DNA of 23,145 bases, taken from the NCBI GenBank assembly GCA_964365765.1, contig CAYIRB010000004.1:1-23145 (forward strand), given 5' to 3'. The position numbers were made by a program, and so were the translations under genes. The stretch comes from CALRGE01 sp964365765. GTDB taxonomy: Bacteria > Patescibacteriota > Gracilibacteria > UBA1369 > 2-02-FULL-48-14. Below, piece after piece: positions 14,354-22,278 of the stretch (position 1 is the stretch's first letter; every line of letters starts with the position of its first letter). The notes under the pieces are model-generated. The model worked only from the letters and a program-made list of their open reading frames with translations. It had not been told where the DNA came from and searched no databases.

Positions 14354-15717
14354 TATGCCGCGGGTTCTTCAACAATGTCCCATCCCAACTCTTTCACGGC
14401 CGGATCCAATTCGAACAAAATGCTGAAATCTTGCCCGATATGTTTTTTTATGGCGCTTTCAATGCTTACAATTCCTTCCGCACAGTTCACTTTATCGTAA
14501 TGGAACTTGCTTGAAAACCGGAACTTTAAAATTTTGGATTCCATGGATACCAAAATCCCGGTCTGAAAAGAAGCTCTGATGCTTATGTTGGCAATGTCTT
14601 TCAAAACTTGCGCCATCTGCCTTTTTACGGCTTCAATATGCACAAGGCCCTCTTGTCTTTTGACCTGTAGCGGCGCAGCCGCCACGGGAGCTGATTCGAT
14701 TTTTTGCGTAGCCTTGATGACCGCGATTTCAAGCGGAAGGGTGGCTATGCTTGTCTTTTTTAACTTCAACCAGCTCTCGTCAAAGATATTTATCCAATTC
14801 AAAATTTTAGGAACCACGCTTTGTTTTTGTTCAAAAACGGCATCGTGCAATTTACCGCGCAAAAGTTCCAGAAATGCAACCGTGAACCCTTGCAAATCCA
14901 ATCCGTCCCTGTGCAAGCCATCCACAATGGTAAGGGCTTTTTCCGTGTCGCAGGCCCCCAAGGCAGCGTAGAGCGCGTCGCAGTTTTGCAATGCGCTCAA
15001 ACCAAGTCTTTCCTTTACTATTTCAGCAGTAAGCTTCCCGTTTGAAAATTGTTGCAACAGGGAAATCGCGTCGCGCATCCCGCCGTCGGCCGACTTGGCT
15101 AAAATTTCCAAGGCCTCAAGCTCGTACTCGATATTTTCCTCCTTCGCGATAAACTTAAGCCTTTCGACCAGCTGTTTTTCTGAAATTCTTTTAAAATCGT
15201 GGCGTTGGCATCGCGAGTTAATCGTGTCCGGAATTTTATGAATTTCAGTTGTCGCCAATATAAAGTAAACATGAGATGGCGGTTCCTCCAAACTCTTGAG
15301 CAAGGCGTTGAAGGCCTCCTTCGTGAGCATGTGCACTTCGTCGATAATATAGATTTTTGACTTTGCCAGAGTCGGAGCGAAACGAATTTTTTCTCTGAGG
15401 TCGCGTATCTCATCGATTCCCCTGTTGGAAGCGGCATCGATTTCAATAATGTCCATATTTTCATTTCTCGATGTGGACAGGCAAATTTCACAGGCGTCGC
15501 AAGGTTCGCCGTTGTCATTCCTATGTTCGCATTGAATGGCTTTCGCGACCAAGCGCGCCGCGGACGTTTTACCGGTTCCGCGAGGTCCTGAAAACAGGTA
15601 CGCATGACTCGGTTTACCGGCTTTCAGCGCTTCCAAAAGAGTTATTCTGATCGAGGCTTGCCCCACCAGATGCTCAAAGGTTTGCGGTCTGTATTTTCTG
15701 TATAATGCGAAACTCAT
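14353..15717 (-). CDS. dnaX: DNA polymerase III subunit gamma/tau
   Basis: This 454-residue AAA+ clamp-loader subunit has Walker A GPRGTGKT (44-51), the zinc module Cys63/73/76/79, Walker B DEVH (126-129), sensor 1 in ILATTE (153-158) and the SRC arginine-finger motif (168-170). It loads the sliding clamp and, in longer forms, binds the polymerase and helicase. At 454 residues the tau-specific tail is short, so it is nearer to gamma; I see no obvious A-run slippage site. The ATG overlaps the preceding glycosyltransferase stop by 4 bases (ATGA). It is placed in an operon with surface-glycan and competence genes rather than with the common recR partner. Confidence 0.93.
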   Translation of the reverse strand: MSFALYRKYRPQTFEHLVGQASIRITLLEALKAGKPSHAYLFSGPRGTGKTSAARLVAKAIQCEHRNDNGEPCDACEICLSTSRNENMDIIEIDAASNRGIDEIRDLREKIRFAPTLAKSKIYIIDEVHMLTKEAFNALLKSLEEPPSHVYFILATTEIHKIPDTINSRCQRHDFKRISEKQLVERLKFIAKEENIEYELEALEILAKSADGGMRDAISLLQQFSNGKLTAEIVKERLGLSALQNCDALYAALGACDTEKALTIVDGLHRDGLDLQGFTVAFLELLRGKLHDAVFEQKQSVVPKILNWINIFDESWLKLKKTSIATLPLEIAVIKATQKIESAPVAAAPLQVKRQEGLVHIEAVKRQMAQVLKDIANISIRASFQTGILVSMESKILKFRFSSKFHYDKVNCAEGIVSIESAIKKHIGQDFSILFELDPAVKELGWDIVEEPAA

Positions 15718-16826
15718 TTTTTTGGCTTTTGGGAACGCATAATAGCATTTTCCACAGCTTTATACATAGCCTTTTCAAAATTTTCCCTTGAGAATTTCTT
15801 CGCATGTTTGGCAATCTCCTTTGCTTTATAGTTTTTCTCGTTGATAAGCAATTGGGTGAGAGCCGCTTCCACACTTTCAAGTGTCTGTTCGTCAAAAAAC
15901 TCGCCGGTCACTCCTTCCACCATGCTTTCCGTGAGTCCGCCTTTTCTGTAAGCGAGCACGGGCTTGCCGCAAGCCATGGCCTCAATCGGAGCAATGCCGA
16001 AATCTTCTTCGCCCGGAAAAATGAAGGCCCTGCAATTTTCCAGATATTCTTTCGCGACCTTGTCCGGCTTAAAGCCCAAAAAGTCGATGTTCGCCGCCGA
16101 CATTCGCTTAAGTCTTCCGGAGTCGGGTCCGTCACCGATAATAACAAGTCTTTTCCCCAATCTGTTGAATAATTGCACCGCCAAATCGATTTTCTTGTAG
16201 GCGCTTAAATTTGAAATTATCAAAAAGAAACCCTCGTTTTTTGAATGCGGAGTGAATCTTTCCGTATCGACGGGCGGGTAAATTACTTCGGCATCCCGTC
16301 TGTAATATTTTCGAATTCTATTCCGCACCGTTATTGAATTCGCTATTGGAGTATCCACTCTGTCCGAAGCCAAAAAGTCCCAAAGCCTGACTTTATGCAG
16401 AAGGCGGCTGACAAAAAAATCGCCAATCCCGCCCAATCCTTGTTCCTTTAGATATTCGTGCGTGTAATCCCACGCATATCTCATTGGAGTGTGATAATAG
16501 CAAACATGGGTCGTTTCCAAATTTGTGACAATGCCATGCATGTAAGCGCTACTGGAGCTCAAAACCACGTCGTAACCGCTGAAGTCGAAATTCTCGACCG
16601 CCATCGGCATGAAGGGAAAAAGGAACTTGTGTGATCCGGGAAAGCGCGGAATTTTCTGCAGTCCCGATGTAATAATTCTCTTACGCGGGAAAACGGCGCC
16701 GACTTTTTTTTCGTCGTAGAGCAGTGTGTAAACCGGCGCGTCCGGGAACATGTCCATCAAAACTTTGAGGACTCTTTCGGCGCCGCCGAGTCTGATTAAA
16801 AAGTCATGTGCGAGTGCGATTTTCAT
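15714..16826 (-). CDS. GT4-family glycosyltransferase
   Basis: The 370-residue GT-B glycosyltransferase starts MKIALAHDFLIRLGGAERVL, with the N-terminal glycine loop, and has a nucleotide-sugar site around SNLSAYKK (205-212). The E-x7-E motif is Glu274 and Glu282 in EEDFGIAPIEAMACGKP. It would transfer a sugar to a lipid-linked or surface glycan at the cytoplasmic face; donor and acceptor cannot be read. The frame is open further upstream, but the ATG at 16826 begins the conserved fold and lies 10 bases after the previous stop. It is followed by dnaX with a 4-base overlap. Confidence 0.88.
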   Translation of the reverse strand: MKIALAHDFLIRLGGAERVLKVLMDMFPDAPVYTLLYDEKKVGAVFPRKRIITSGLQKIPRFPGSHKFLFPFMPMAVENFDFSGYDVVLSSSSAYMHGIVTNLETTHVCYYHTPMRYAWDYTHEYLKEQGLGGIGDFFVSRLLHKVRLWDFLASDRVDTPIANSITVRNRIRKYYRRDAEVIYPPVDTERFTPHSKNEGFFLIISNLSAYKKIDLAVQLFNRLGKRLVIIGDGPDSGRLKRMSAANIDFLGFKPDKVAKEYLENCRAFIFPGEEDFGIAPIEAMACGKPVLAYRKGGLTESMVEGVTGEFFDEQTLESVEAALTQLLINEKNYKAKEIAKHAKKFSRENFEKAMYKAVENAIMRSQKPKK

Positions 16827-16836
16827 CGGAGTGATT

Positions 16837-17895
16837 CTAGTGTTTTTTTTCGATTTCCGCCATAGCGGCTTTGGCGGCCTTTTCCCAAGAAAAAGACTTA
16901 AGCCGGTCGCGGCCGCTGAAAACCAATTCATCCCGCAGTTCCTTGTTTTTAATCAACTTCTCCATTTGTTCGGCGAACTCTTTCGCATTTTCCGCGTAAA
17001 GAGCGGCATCTTCCGCCACTTCGGCCAAGGCCGGAATGGACGAGCAAACCACGGGACAACCGGCTTCAAAAGCTTGTAAAATGGGCATCCCGAAACCCTC
17101 ATCCAAGGAAGGCAATACAAAAGCGGTGGCAAGGGCGAATAAAGCCGACACGTCCTTTTCCGCCAGGAAACCCGGATGTACCACGTTGGCACCTGCATTT
17201 CGTAATATATCCCGCCATCCGAATCCGCTCGAACCCGCCAAAACCAATTTTGAGCGCGGAAATTTTTTCAGAACGATTGCAAAAGCATCCAGCAATGTTT
17301 CCAAGTTTTTCTTTTTCTCAATTCGTCCCAAGTAGAAAAAAATGTGCTCGTTTTTACTCAAACCGAATTTTTCATAAACCGCTTCGCCGCCGCGTTCCAT
17401 GCTCAAGGGCCCGTGATGAATGACAGTCACGTTTTCAGGTTTCGCCTTGAAAAAATTCACCAGATCATCTTTGACCGCATTTGTAGGTACAAAAATCTTT
17501 TTACAAATTTTCACGGCCCTTGCCGCCCCGTAATTCAAATAGAATCTTTGGAATCCCGAATAAGCTTTCGGAAATTTTTTAAATGAAAGATCGTGAATCA
17601 TCGTAAAACTGTTTTCGGGGGCGAAAAACGGCATCACATGTGATGGCACAAAAAGCGCGTCAGGCTTATTTTTCCTCATTTCGGAGCTCAGTCCGAATAA
17701 GGTCCAAAACCTGCGCAATGAAATGACCCTTTGGATATTTTTCGGAAAAGCCGGATTCAGCCCCGGGGTGTAAAGTCTTATTTTGAACCCCGTGTTGATT
17801 TTAAGAATCGCCTTTATTATTTCGGTGCTGTATCTTTCCACACCGGTGGGTTTTTCTTTAATGCTTCTGGAGGCGTCAATGCCCAAAATTTTCAC
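16837..17895 (-). CDS. GT4-family glycosyltransferase with Gln in the E-x7-E motif
   Basis: This 352-residue GT-B enzyme starts with GTG (17895-17893) and reads VKILGIDASRS at its N-terminus. It has PTGVERYSTEI (16-26), FTMIHDLSF (97-105), YLGRIEKKKNLETLL (188-202) and the SLDEGFGMPILQAFEAG segment. The first Glu of the E-x7-E motif is Glu266, but the second position (274) is Gln. It belongs to the mannosyl/rhamnosyl-transferase-like GT4 group acting on surface glycans. It overlaps comF by 20 bases upstream. The pair of GT4 genes suggests consecutive steps in one glycan. Confidence 0.88.
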   Translation of the reverse strand: MKILGIDASRSIKEKPTGVERYSTEIIKAILKINTGFKIRLYTPGLNPAFPKNIQRVISLRRFWTLFGLSSEMRKNKPDALFVPSHVMPFFAPENSFTMIHDLSFKKFPKAYSGFQRFYLNYGAARAVKICKKIFVPTNAVKDDLVNFFKAKPENVTVIHHGPLSMERGGEAVYEKFGLSKNEHIFFYLGRIEKKKNLETLLDAFAIVLKKFPRSKLVLAGSSGFGWRDILRNAGANVVHPGFLAEKDVSALFALATAFVLPSLDEGFGMPILQAFEAGCPVVCSSIPALAEVAEDAALYAENAKEFAEQMEKLIKNKELRDELVFSGRDRLKSFSWEKAAKAAMAEIEKKH

Positions 17896-18514
17896 GATCG
17901 GCTAGGGTTAGAGCTGATACTTCACGGTACCCGGCTTCAAGCAAGGCAAGCCTGCATGCCGTTAAGGTTGAGCCGCTGGTTACTATATCATCTACCAATA
18001 CCAAATGACTATCTTTTGAAAAATCGCCCATTGCACGGAACGCGCCTTGCATATTTTCTTCCCGCTCCTTTCTGCTTCCGCTTTTCGCTTGTTGAGAAGT
18101 ATTTTTCACTCTTTCTAAAATTTTCACAATCTTCGCGCCGATTTTCCGCGCTATATGCGTTGCCAAGACTTCGCTTTGATTATAGCCTCTGTCCAATTGT
18201 CTTGCCTTATGCAGAGGAACGGGCACCAGCACAATGTCTTCCGGATAATGGAGCAAGTTCATCGCCGCTATCATATTGCCTGTAAAAAACCTGAAAATAT
18301 CCTTTTGATGTTTGTATTTGAAAGGCAAAATCAATTTTTCCAAAGTCGAATTTTCTTCATAGTACATCGAAGAACAAACATTCATTCCTTCCAGCAGCCT
18401 TATATGCGGTTCGAATTTAAATTGAGCAAAACAGTCTTTGCAAAGCGGTCTGCTCAGAAAGCCGCAATTCACGCAGGGAAGGGGAAACAATATTTCCAAT
18501 ATATCCAAAATCAT
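17876..18514 (-). CDS. comF: ComF-family phosphoribosyltransferase-like protein
   Basis: The 212-residue protein has an N-terminal four-Cys zinc site (Cys14, Cys17, Cys25, Cys28), then VPVPLHKARQLDRGYNQSE (97-115) and the PRPP-loop motif LVLVDDIVTSGSTL (171-184), the ComF/GntX arrangement. ComF is needed for single-stranded DNA uptake or processing in competent bacteria. The frame is open far upstream, but that extension runs antisense through the Nudix gene; I start at ATG 18514, which has GGAG 9 bases upstream, one of the few Shine-Dalgarno-like sites here. It heads the minus-strand operon to folC. Confidence 0.88.
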   Translation of the reverse strand: MILDILEILFPLPCVNCGFLSRPLCKDCFAQFKFEPHIRLLEGMNVCSSMYYEENSTLEKLILPFKYKHQKDIFRFFTGNMIAAMNLLHYPEDIVLVPVPLHKARQLDRGYNQSEVLATHIARKIGAKIVKILERVKNTSQQAKSGSRKEREENMQGAFRAMGDFSKDSHLVLVDDIVTSGSTLTACRLALLEAGYREVSALTLADRENFGH

Positions 18515-18559
18515 GATCGTATTCTCCGGCAAAAAGCTTAAAAAGTCCTGAATTTTTTC

Positions 18560-18588
18560 TTTATAAAAGCTTAAATAAGCGCTACAAT
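18560..18588. promoter_or_regulatory. Overlapping divergent promoters, comF and Nudix
   Basis: The same two hexamer sites serve both strands. For the Nudix gene TTTATA (18560-18565) and TACAAT (18583-18588) are 17 bases apart, giving a start about 4 bases before the ATG. For comF TTGTAG (18587-18582) and TATAAA (18565-18560) are 16 bases apart, giving a leader of about 39 bases. Only one polymerase could occupy the site at a time. Confidence 0.45.
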
Positions 18589-18598
18589 CGAGGCAATT

Positions 18599-19069
18599 AT
18601 GAAATCCACCTTGAAAAAATATTACCCGCCTCGGGAAGTTATTGAAAAATCTTGCGGAATTATCCTTTACGGCACGCAAGGAGTGAATCGCGATTATCTT
18701 TTGTTGCACTATCCGGGAGGACATTGGGATTTCCCCAAGGGGCATGTTGAAACCTTCGACGCATCGGAAGAAGCCACCGCCCGCCGCGAGCTGAAGGAGG
18801 AAACCGGAATCGACGACATTGAAGTCAAACCGCTCTACCGTGAAGTGATGTACTACGAATTCAGAAGAGGCAAAGCCGAACTCGTAAAAAAAAGTGTGAT
18901 TTATTTTGTCGCTGAAGCCAAACGTATGGAAGTAAAAATTTCCTTTGAACACAGGGGGCACGTCTGGCTTCCTTACAGGAAGGCTATGAAACAACTGACC
19001 TACGACAACGCGCGCAGACTTTTGGAAAAAGCGGAAAAGTTTCTTCAAACTGAAGGACATGCTGAATAA
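18599..19069 (+). CDS. Nudix hydrolase with an enlarged Nudix-box loop
   Basis: The 156-residue protein shows a central Nudix box: PKGHVETFD (residues 46-54), then RRELKEETGID (61-71), with the acidic metal ligands of REL-EE in place. Compared with the canonical G-x5-E-x7-RE spacing there is one extra residue between the acidic position (here Asp) and RE. The N-terminal SCGIILYG strand and WDFPKGH resemble the diadenosine-polyphosphate hydrolase group. It probably cleaves a nucleoside diphosphate-linked compound; the substrate is unknown. A GAGG lies 5 bases before the ATG. The last 11 bases overlap the helicase start. Confidence 0.85.
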   Translation: MKSTLKKYYPPREVIEKSCGIILYGTQGVNRDYLLLHYPGGHWDFPKGHVETFDASEEATARRELKEETGIDDIEVKPLYREVMYYEFRRGKAELVKKSVIYFVAEAKRMEVKISFEHRGHVWLPYRKAMKQLTYDNARRLLEKAEKFLQTEGHAE

Positions 19070-22000
19070 TTTCGAACTGAATGCCGAGCAACTCGAGGCG
19101 GTTGAGCATATCGAGGGGCCGCTGATTTGTCTTGCGGGTCCGGGTACGGGCAAAACACAAATAATTGCGATGCGAATCGCGAACCTGTTGAAGGAAACTC
19201 AGATGAATCCATACAATATTCTCTGTTTGACCTTTACCGAATCCGGCGCCATCGCGATGCGCCGCCGACTCCTGGAAATAATCGGCGCCACAGCATACAA
19301 GGTAAAAATCTTTACCTTTCATGGCTTTTGCAATGAAGTCATTGCCGAATTTCCGCACAAATTCCCATTCAAAAAAGACGCACGGGCTTTGGACGATATT
19401 GAATGTATTAAAATCTACAAAGAGATAATCGATGGACTCTCATTTGACAGTCCGCTTCGGCATTTTCATGACAAATACTTCTACAGGACGGATATTTCTT
19501 CCGCAATAAAAAAATTGAAGAAAGAAGACATTTCGACTGAAAAATTCCGTCAAATTCTTGAGAGGGAGAAATCCTTTTTCGATCTGAACTCGGAAAAAAT
19601 AAAATTTTTCACGGCTCAAAATTCCAGAACCCTCAAAGAACTCGATTTCCAACAATTGCTTCTTGAAATCCCGGATTTAAATATATTTTTTGATAATTTC
19701 GATCTCGCGGAGCAAAAAGAAAGAACTACAATCAAGAGCGCCATAAAAAAACATATGGAAGACATGGAAAATAATCTTCCGAAACAATTTGAATTGGCCG
19801 CCATTTACGAATCCTACGAAAAAAAACTCAAGGAAAGCGGGCGCTACGACTTTGAAGACATGATTTTAAAAGTGCTGAACGCCTTCAAAGGCGACCGAGA
19901 ACTTTTATCGCTTTATCAGGAAAGATTCCAATATATTCTGGTTGATGAATATCAGGACACCAACAATTCTCAAAACGAAGTGGTGGAGCAAATCGCGTCA
20001 TTCTTTGACTCGCCGAATGTTTTTGTGGTGGGGGACGACAAGCAGTCAATTTATCGTTTTCAAGGCGCCTCGCTGGAAAATATTCTCTACTTCAAAAAAC
20101 GCTACGAATCCGACGTAAAAATCGTCAAGCTCAGAGAAAACTATCGGAGCGGTCAATACATTTTGGATGCCGCCGCTTCATTAATTTCAAAAAACCAAAG
20201 TACAATCGAACATTTTATTCCCGACATAAATCTTGAACTTCATTCGCAAAAAGGCGCGGGAGAAAAAGTTAAACTATACGAATTTGAAAATCCGCGTGTT
20301 GAAAACTTTTTTATAGCCGCAAAAATTAAGGAATTGATTTCCTCCGGAGTGGAGCCCAAGGAAATCGCAGTCCTCTATCGCAAAAACCGCGACTCGCACG
20401 ATCTCATCGATATTTTTGAAAGACTGGGTCTCCCTTTTCACGTAAACGACGGCGACGATATTTTACGCGACCCTGAAATAATCAAATTTCTGAACATTCT
20501 TCGGGTTGTGAACAATCCGGGAAGAGGCGAACTGCTCCTGAACGTTCTTTTTTATGACTTTATTGGCTTTCAAAATCTGGATGTCGCAAAACTTTCCCGT
20601 TATGCGTATTCAAGAAGAAAAGACATATTTTCTATCATCTCAAGTAAGACCGAACTTGCATCGGCGGACTTAAGCGAGCCCGAAAAATTCTATGCCTTCG
20701 CGCAAACACTCGCGTCCTGGCAGGGCTTCAACGCGAACAAAATATTTACTCAGACATTCGACCTTATATTGAAGGAATCCAACTTCTTAAAATTCTTGCT
20801 TTCCAAAGACGATAAAGTTGAAAATTTGAACCGCCTGAATACTCTCTTCGACAAAATAAAAAACCTAAACGCGAACGACCACACCCTGAATATCAAAAAA
20901 TTCATAGAATATATTGAACTTTTTTTGGAAAACGACGTAAAAATCGAAGAGCACATTCTCAGCACCAAAAAAAACGCCGTTCAGCTTATGACGGCGCACA
21001 AATCAAAAGGCCTTGAATTCGAGCACATATTTATCATGAAGTGCAACGACGGACACTGGGGTCGCCTCAGAAATCATGACAAACTCAAACTGCCGAAGGG
21101 AATTTTGAAAACGCAAATCTTGAATGAAGACGAAAAAGACGAGGAAGAACGCCGACTTTTCTACGTTGCGATGACCCGCGCGAAGACGGCAGTTCACATT
21201 TCCCATACAAAACTTAACGGCGACGGCAAAGAGCTGCTGCCTTCCATGTTTATCGCGGATATTAATCCCGACTGCGTTGAAAAAATCGCAACTCAAAAAA
21301 TTGAAGAACTGGCCGCCGAAAGACTTCAAACCGTATTTTTGGAACCGGTACCAAAGGACTCCGATAAGGAACTTGAAAATTATTTGAAGTCGATGCTTGA
21401 GGACTATCGACTTAACGTCACGCATCTCAATAACTATCTCACTTGTCCTTGGCAGTTCTATTACAAAAACCTTCTGCGCGCTCCTTCAGCGAAGTCGAAA
21501 GATCAGGCCCTGGGCACGGCGGTTCATTCGGCGCTCCAATCATTTGTTCAAAATCCGAACAAGGACAAACTGCTTGAAAACTTTGAAGTCAACCTGAAAA
21601 AAGAAATCCTGACGGAAGACGAGCACAATGAAACTTCGGACCGCGGTCGCAAGATACTATCCGATTATTTTGAACACTACGCGCAGACTTTCAATTTTAA
21701 TTCTCACACGGAATACGACTTCACCCGCAAGAACGTCTTTTTTGAAGGAATCCCTATTACGGGCAAAATCGATAAAATTGAAATAATCGATCCGCAAAAA
21801 AAACTGGTTAATTTGGTGGACTATAAGACAGGCAACCCCGACGGGAAGACCGAAAAGCTTGCGCGCAACGGCGACTACTGGCGTCAGATTATTTTTTACA
21901 AACTGCTTTGCGATAACGCGGAAAATTTTGAGTACACAATGGTAAGCGGTCAAATCGACTTCGTGCAAAAAAGTAAACAAAAAGATGCCTTCGTCAAAAA

Positions 22001-22145
22001 AGATATACCCATCGCCAAAGAGGATATTGAAATGCTCTCCGCCCAAATCAAAGACTCGTACGGGGAAATGATTTCACTGGCGTTTTTACACTTCATGCCC
22101 GAACGTTACTGCGGCGAATGCGAGTACTGCAGGGATTTTAGATAA
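19059..22145 (+). CDS. UvrD/AddA-like helicase fused to a PD-(D/E)XK nuclease with a Cys cluster
   Basis: The 1028-residue SF1A enzyme has Walker A GPGTGKT (27-33), motif Ia LTFT (57-60), DEYQD (296-300), GDDKQSIYRFQGA (325-337), the LRENYRS motif (358-364), VQLMTAHKSKGLEF (641-654) and RRLFYVAMTRAK (698-709). From about 785 a RecB-type nuclease follows: His823 in LGTAVHSAL, Asp905 in GKIDKIE, Asp921/Lys923 in VDYKTG and Gln943-Tyr947. Cys796 in LTCPWQFYYK plus Cys1018, 1021 and 1024 at the extreme C-terminus look like an iron-sulfur staple as in AddB, Cas4 and Dna2-type nucleases. It should unwind and resect DNA ends. No second AddB-like or RecD-like subunit is encoded here, recalling the AdnA/AdnB design. 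It overlaps the Nudix gene by 11 bases. Confidence 0.92.
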   Translation: MLNNFELNAEQLEAVEHIEGPLICLAGPGTGKTQIIAMRIANLLKETQMNPYNILCLTFTESGAIAMRRRLLEIIGATAYKVKIFTFHGFCNEVIAEFPHKFPFKKDARALDDIECIKIYKEIIDGLSFDSPLRHFHDKYFYRTDISSAIKKLKKEDISTEKFRQILEREKSFFDLNSEKIKFFTAQNSRTLKELDFQQLLLEIPDLNIFFDNFDLAEQKERTTIKSAIKKHMEDMENNLPKQFELAAIYESYEKKLKESGRYDFEDMILKVLNAFKGDRELLSLYQERFQYILVDEYQDTNNSQNEVVEQIASFFDSPNVFVVGDDKQSIYRFQGASLENILYFKKRYESDVKIVKLRENYRSGQYILDAAASLISKNQSTIEHFIPDINLELHSQKGAGEKVKLYEFENPRVENFFIAAKIKELISSGVEPKEIAVLYRKNRDSHDLIDIFERLGLPFHVNDGDDILRDPEIIKFLNILRVVNNPGRGELLLNVLFYDFIGFQNLDVAKLSRYAYSRRKDIFSIISSKTELASADLSEPEKFYAFAQTLASWQGFNANKIFTQTFDLILKESNFLKFLLSKDDKVENLNRLNTLFDKIKNLNANDHTLNIKKFIEYIELFLENDVKIEEHILSTKKNAVQLMTAHKSKGLEFEHIFIMKCNDGHWGRLRNHDKLKLPKGILKTQILNEDEKDEEERRLFYVAMTRAKTAVHISHTKLNGDGKELLPSMFIADINPDCVEKIATQKIEELAAERLQTVFLEPVPKDSDKELENYLKSMLEDYRLNVTHLNNYLTCPWQFYYKNLLRAPSAKSKDQALGTAVHSALQSFVQNPNKDKLLENFEVNLKKEILTEDEHNETSDRGRKILSDYFEHYAQTFNFNSHTEYDFTRKNVFFEGIPITGKIDKIEIIDPQKKLVNLVDYKTGNPDGKTEKLARNGDYWRQIIFYKLLCDNAENFEYTMVSGQIDFVQKSKQKDAFVKKDIPIAKEDIEMLSAQIKDSYGEMISLAFLHFMPERYCGECEYCRDFR

Positions 22146-22165
22146 ACAATTCCGATCCCAATGCT

Positions 22166-22180
22166 CGCACCTTCGGTGCG
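22166..22180. terminator. GC-rich hairpin between convergent genes
   Basis: CGCACC (22166-22171) pairs with GGTGCG (22175-22180) around a 3-base loop. It sits between the helicase stop (22145) and the tRNA 3' end (22190), where a bidirectional stop would be useful. Neither strand shows a U-tract, so it may instead guide tRNA 3' processing or act weakly. Confidence 0.4.
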
Positions 22181-22193
22181 ACTGGTGACTGGT
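22180..22193 (-). repeat. 7-bp tandem duplication across the tRNA 3' end
   Basis: On the tRNA strand ACCAGTC occurs twice in a row (22193-22187 and 22186-22180). The first copy contains the discriminator A and the encoded CCA of tRNA-Val, so a second ACCA follows 7 bases downstream. Confidence 0.6.
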
Positions 22194-22266
22194 GGGCGAT
22201 AATGGACTCGAACCATCGACCTCCACAATGTCAATGTGGCGCTCTAACCAGCTGAGCTAATCGCCC
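22190..22266 (-). tRNA. tRNA-Val (anticodon GAC), CCA encoded
   Basis: The 77-base cloverleaf is complete: acceptor GGGCGAT pairs with ATCGCCC, the D stem is GCTC/GAGC, the anticodon stem is CCACA/TGTGG with loop TTGACAT (anticodon GAC), and the T arm is GATGG-TTCGAGT-CCATT with one G-T pair. Discriminator A and CCA are encoded. It reads GUC and GUU valine codons. It lies 12 bases after the protease stop on the same strand and has no visible promoter of its own, so it is probably cut out of a longer transcript. Confidence 0.95.
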
Positions 22267-22278
22267 TTAGGCGCGATT

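Noticed and set aside
6925..16916. Four GCGGCCGC octamers (6925, 7835, 13335, 16909)
   Set aside because: Most fall in Ala/Arg/Gly codon runs in reading frames, which explains the excess without a special function.
16827..16931. Longer N-terminus for the first glycosyltransferase
   Set aside because: It would overlap the preceding gene by about 95 bases, and the conserved GT-B N-terminus begins at MKIALAHDF.
18515..19153. Upstream extension of comF to a 425-residue frame
   Set aside because: The extension runs antisense through the whole Nudix gene and into the helicase start, and its sequence has no ComF-like content. The ComF fold begins at the ATG at 18514.
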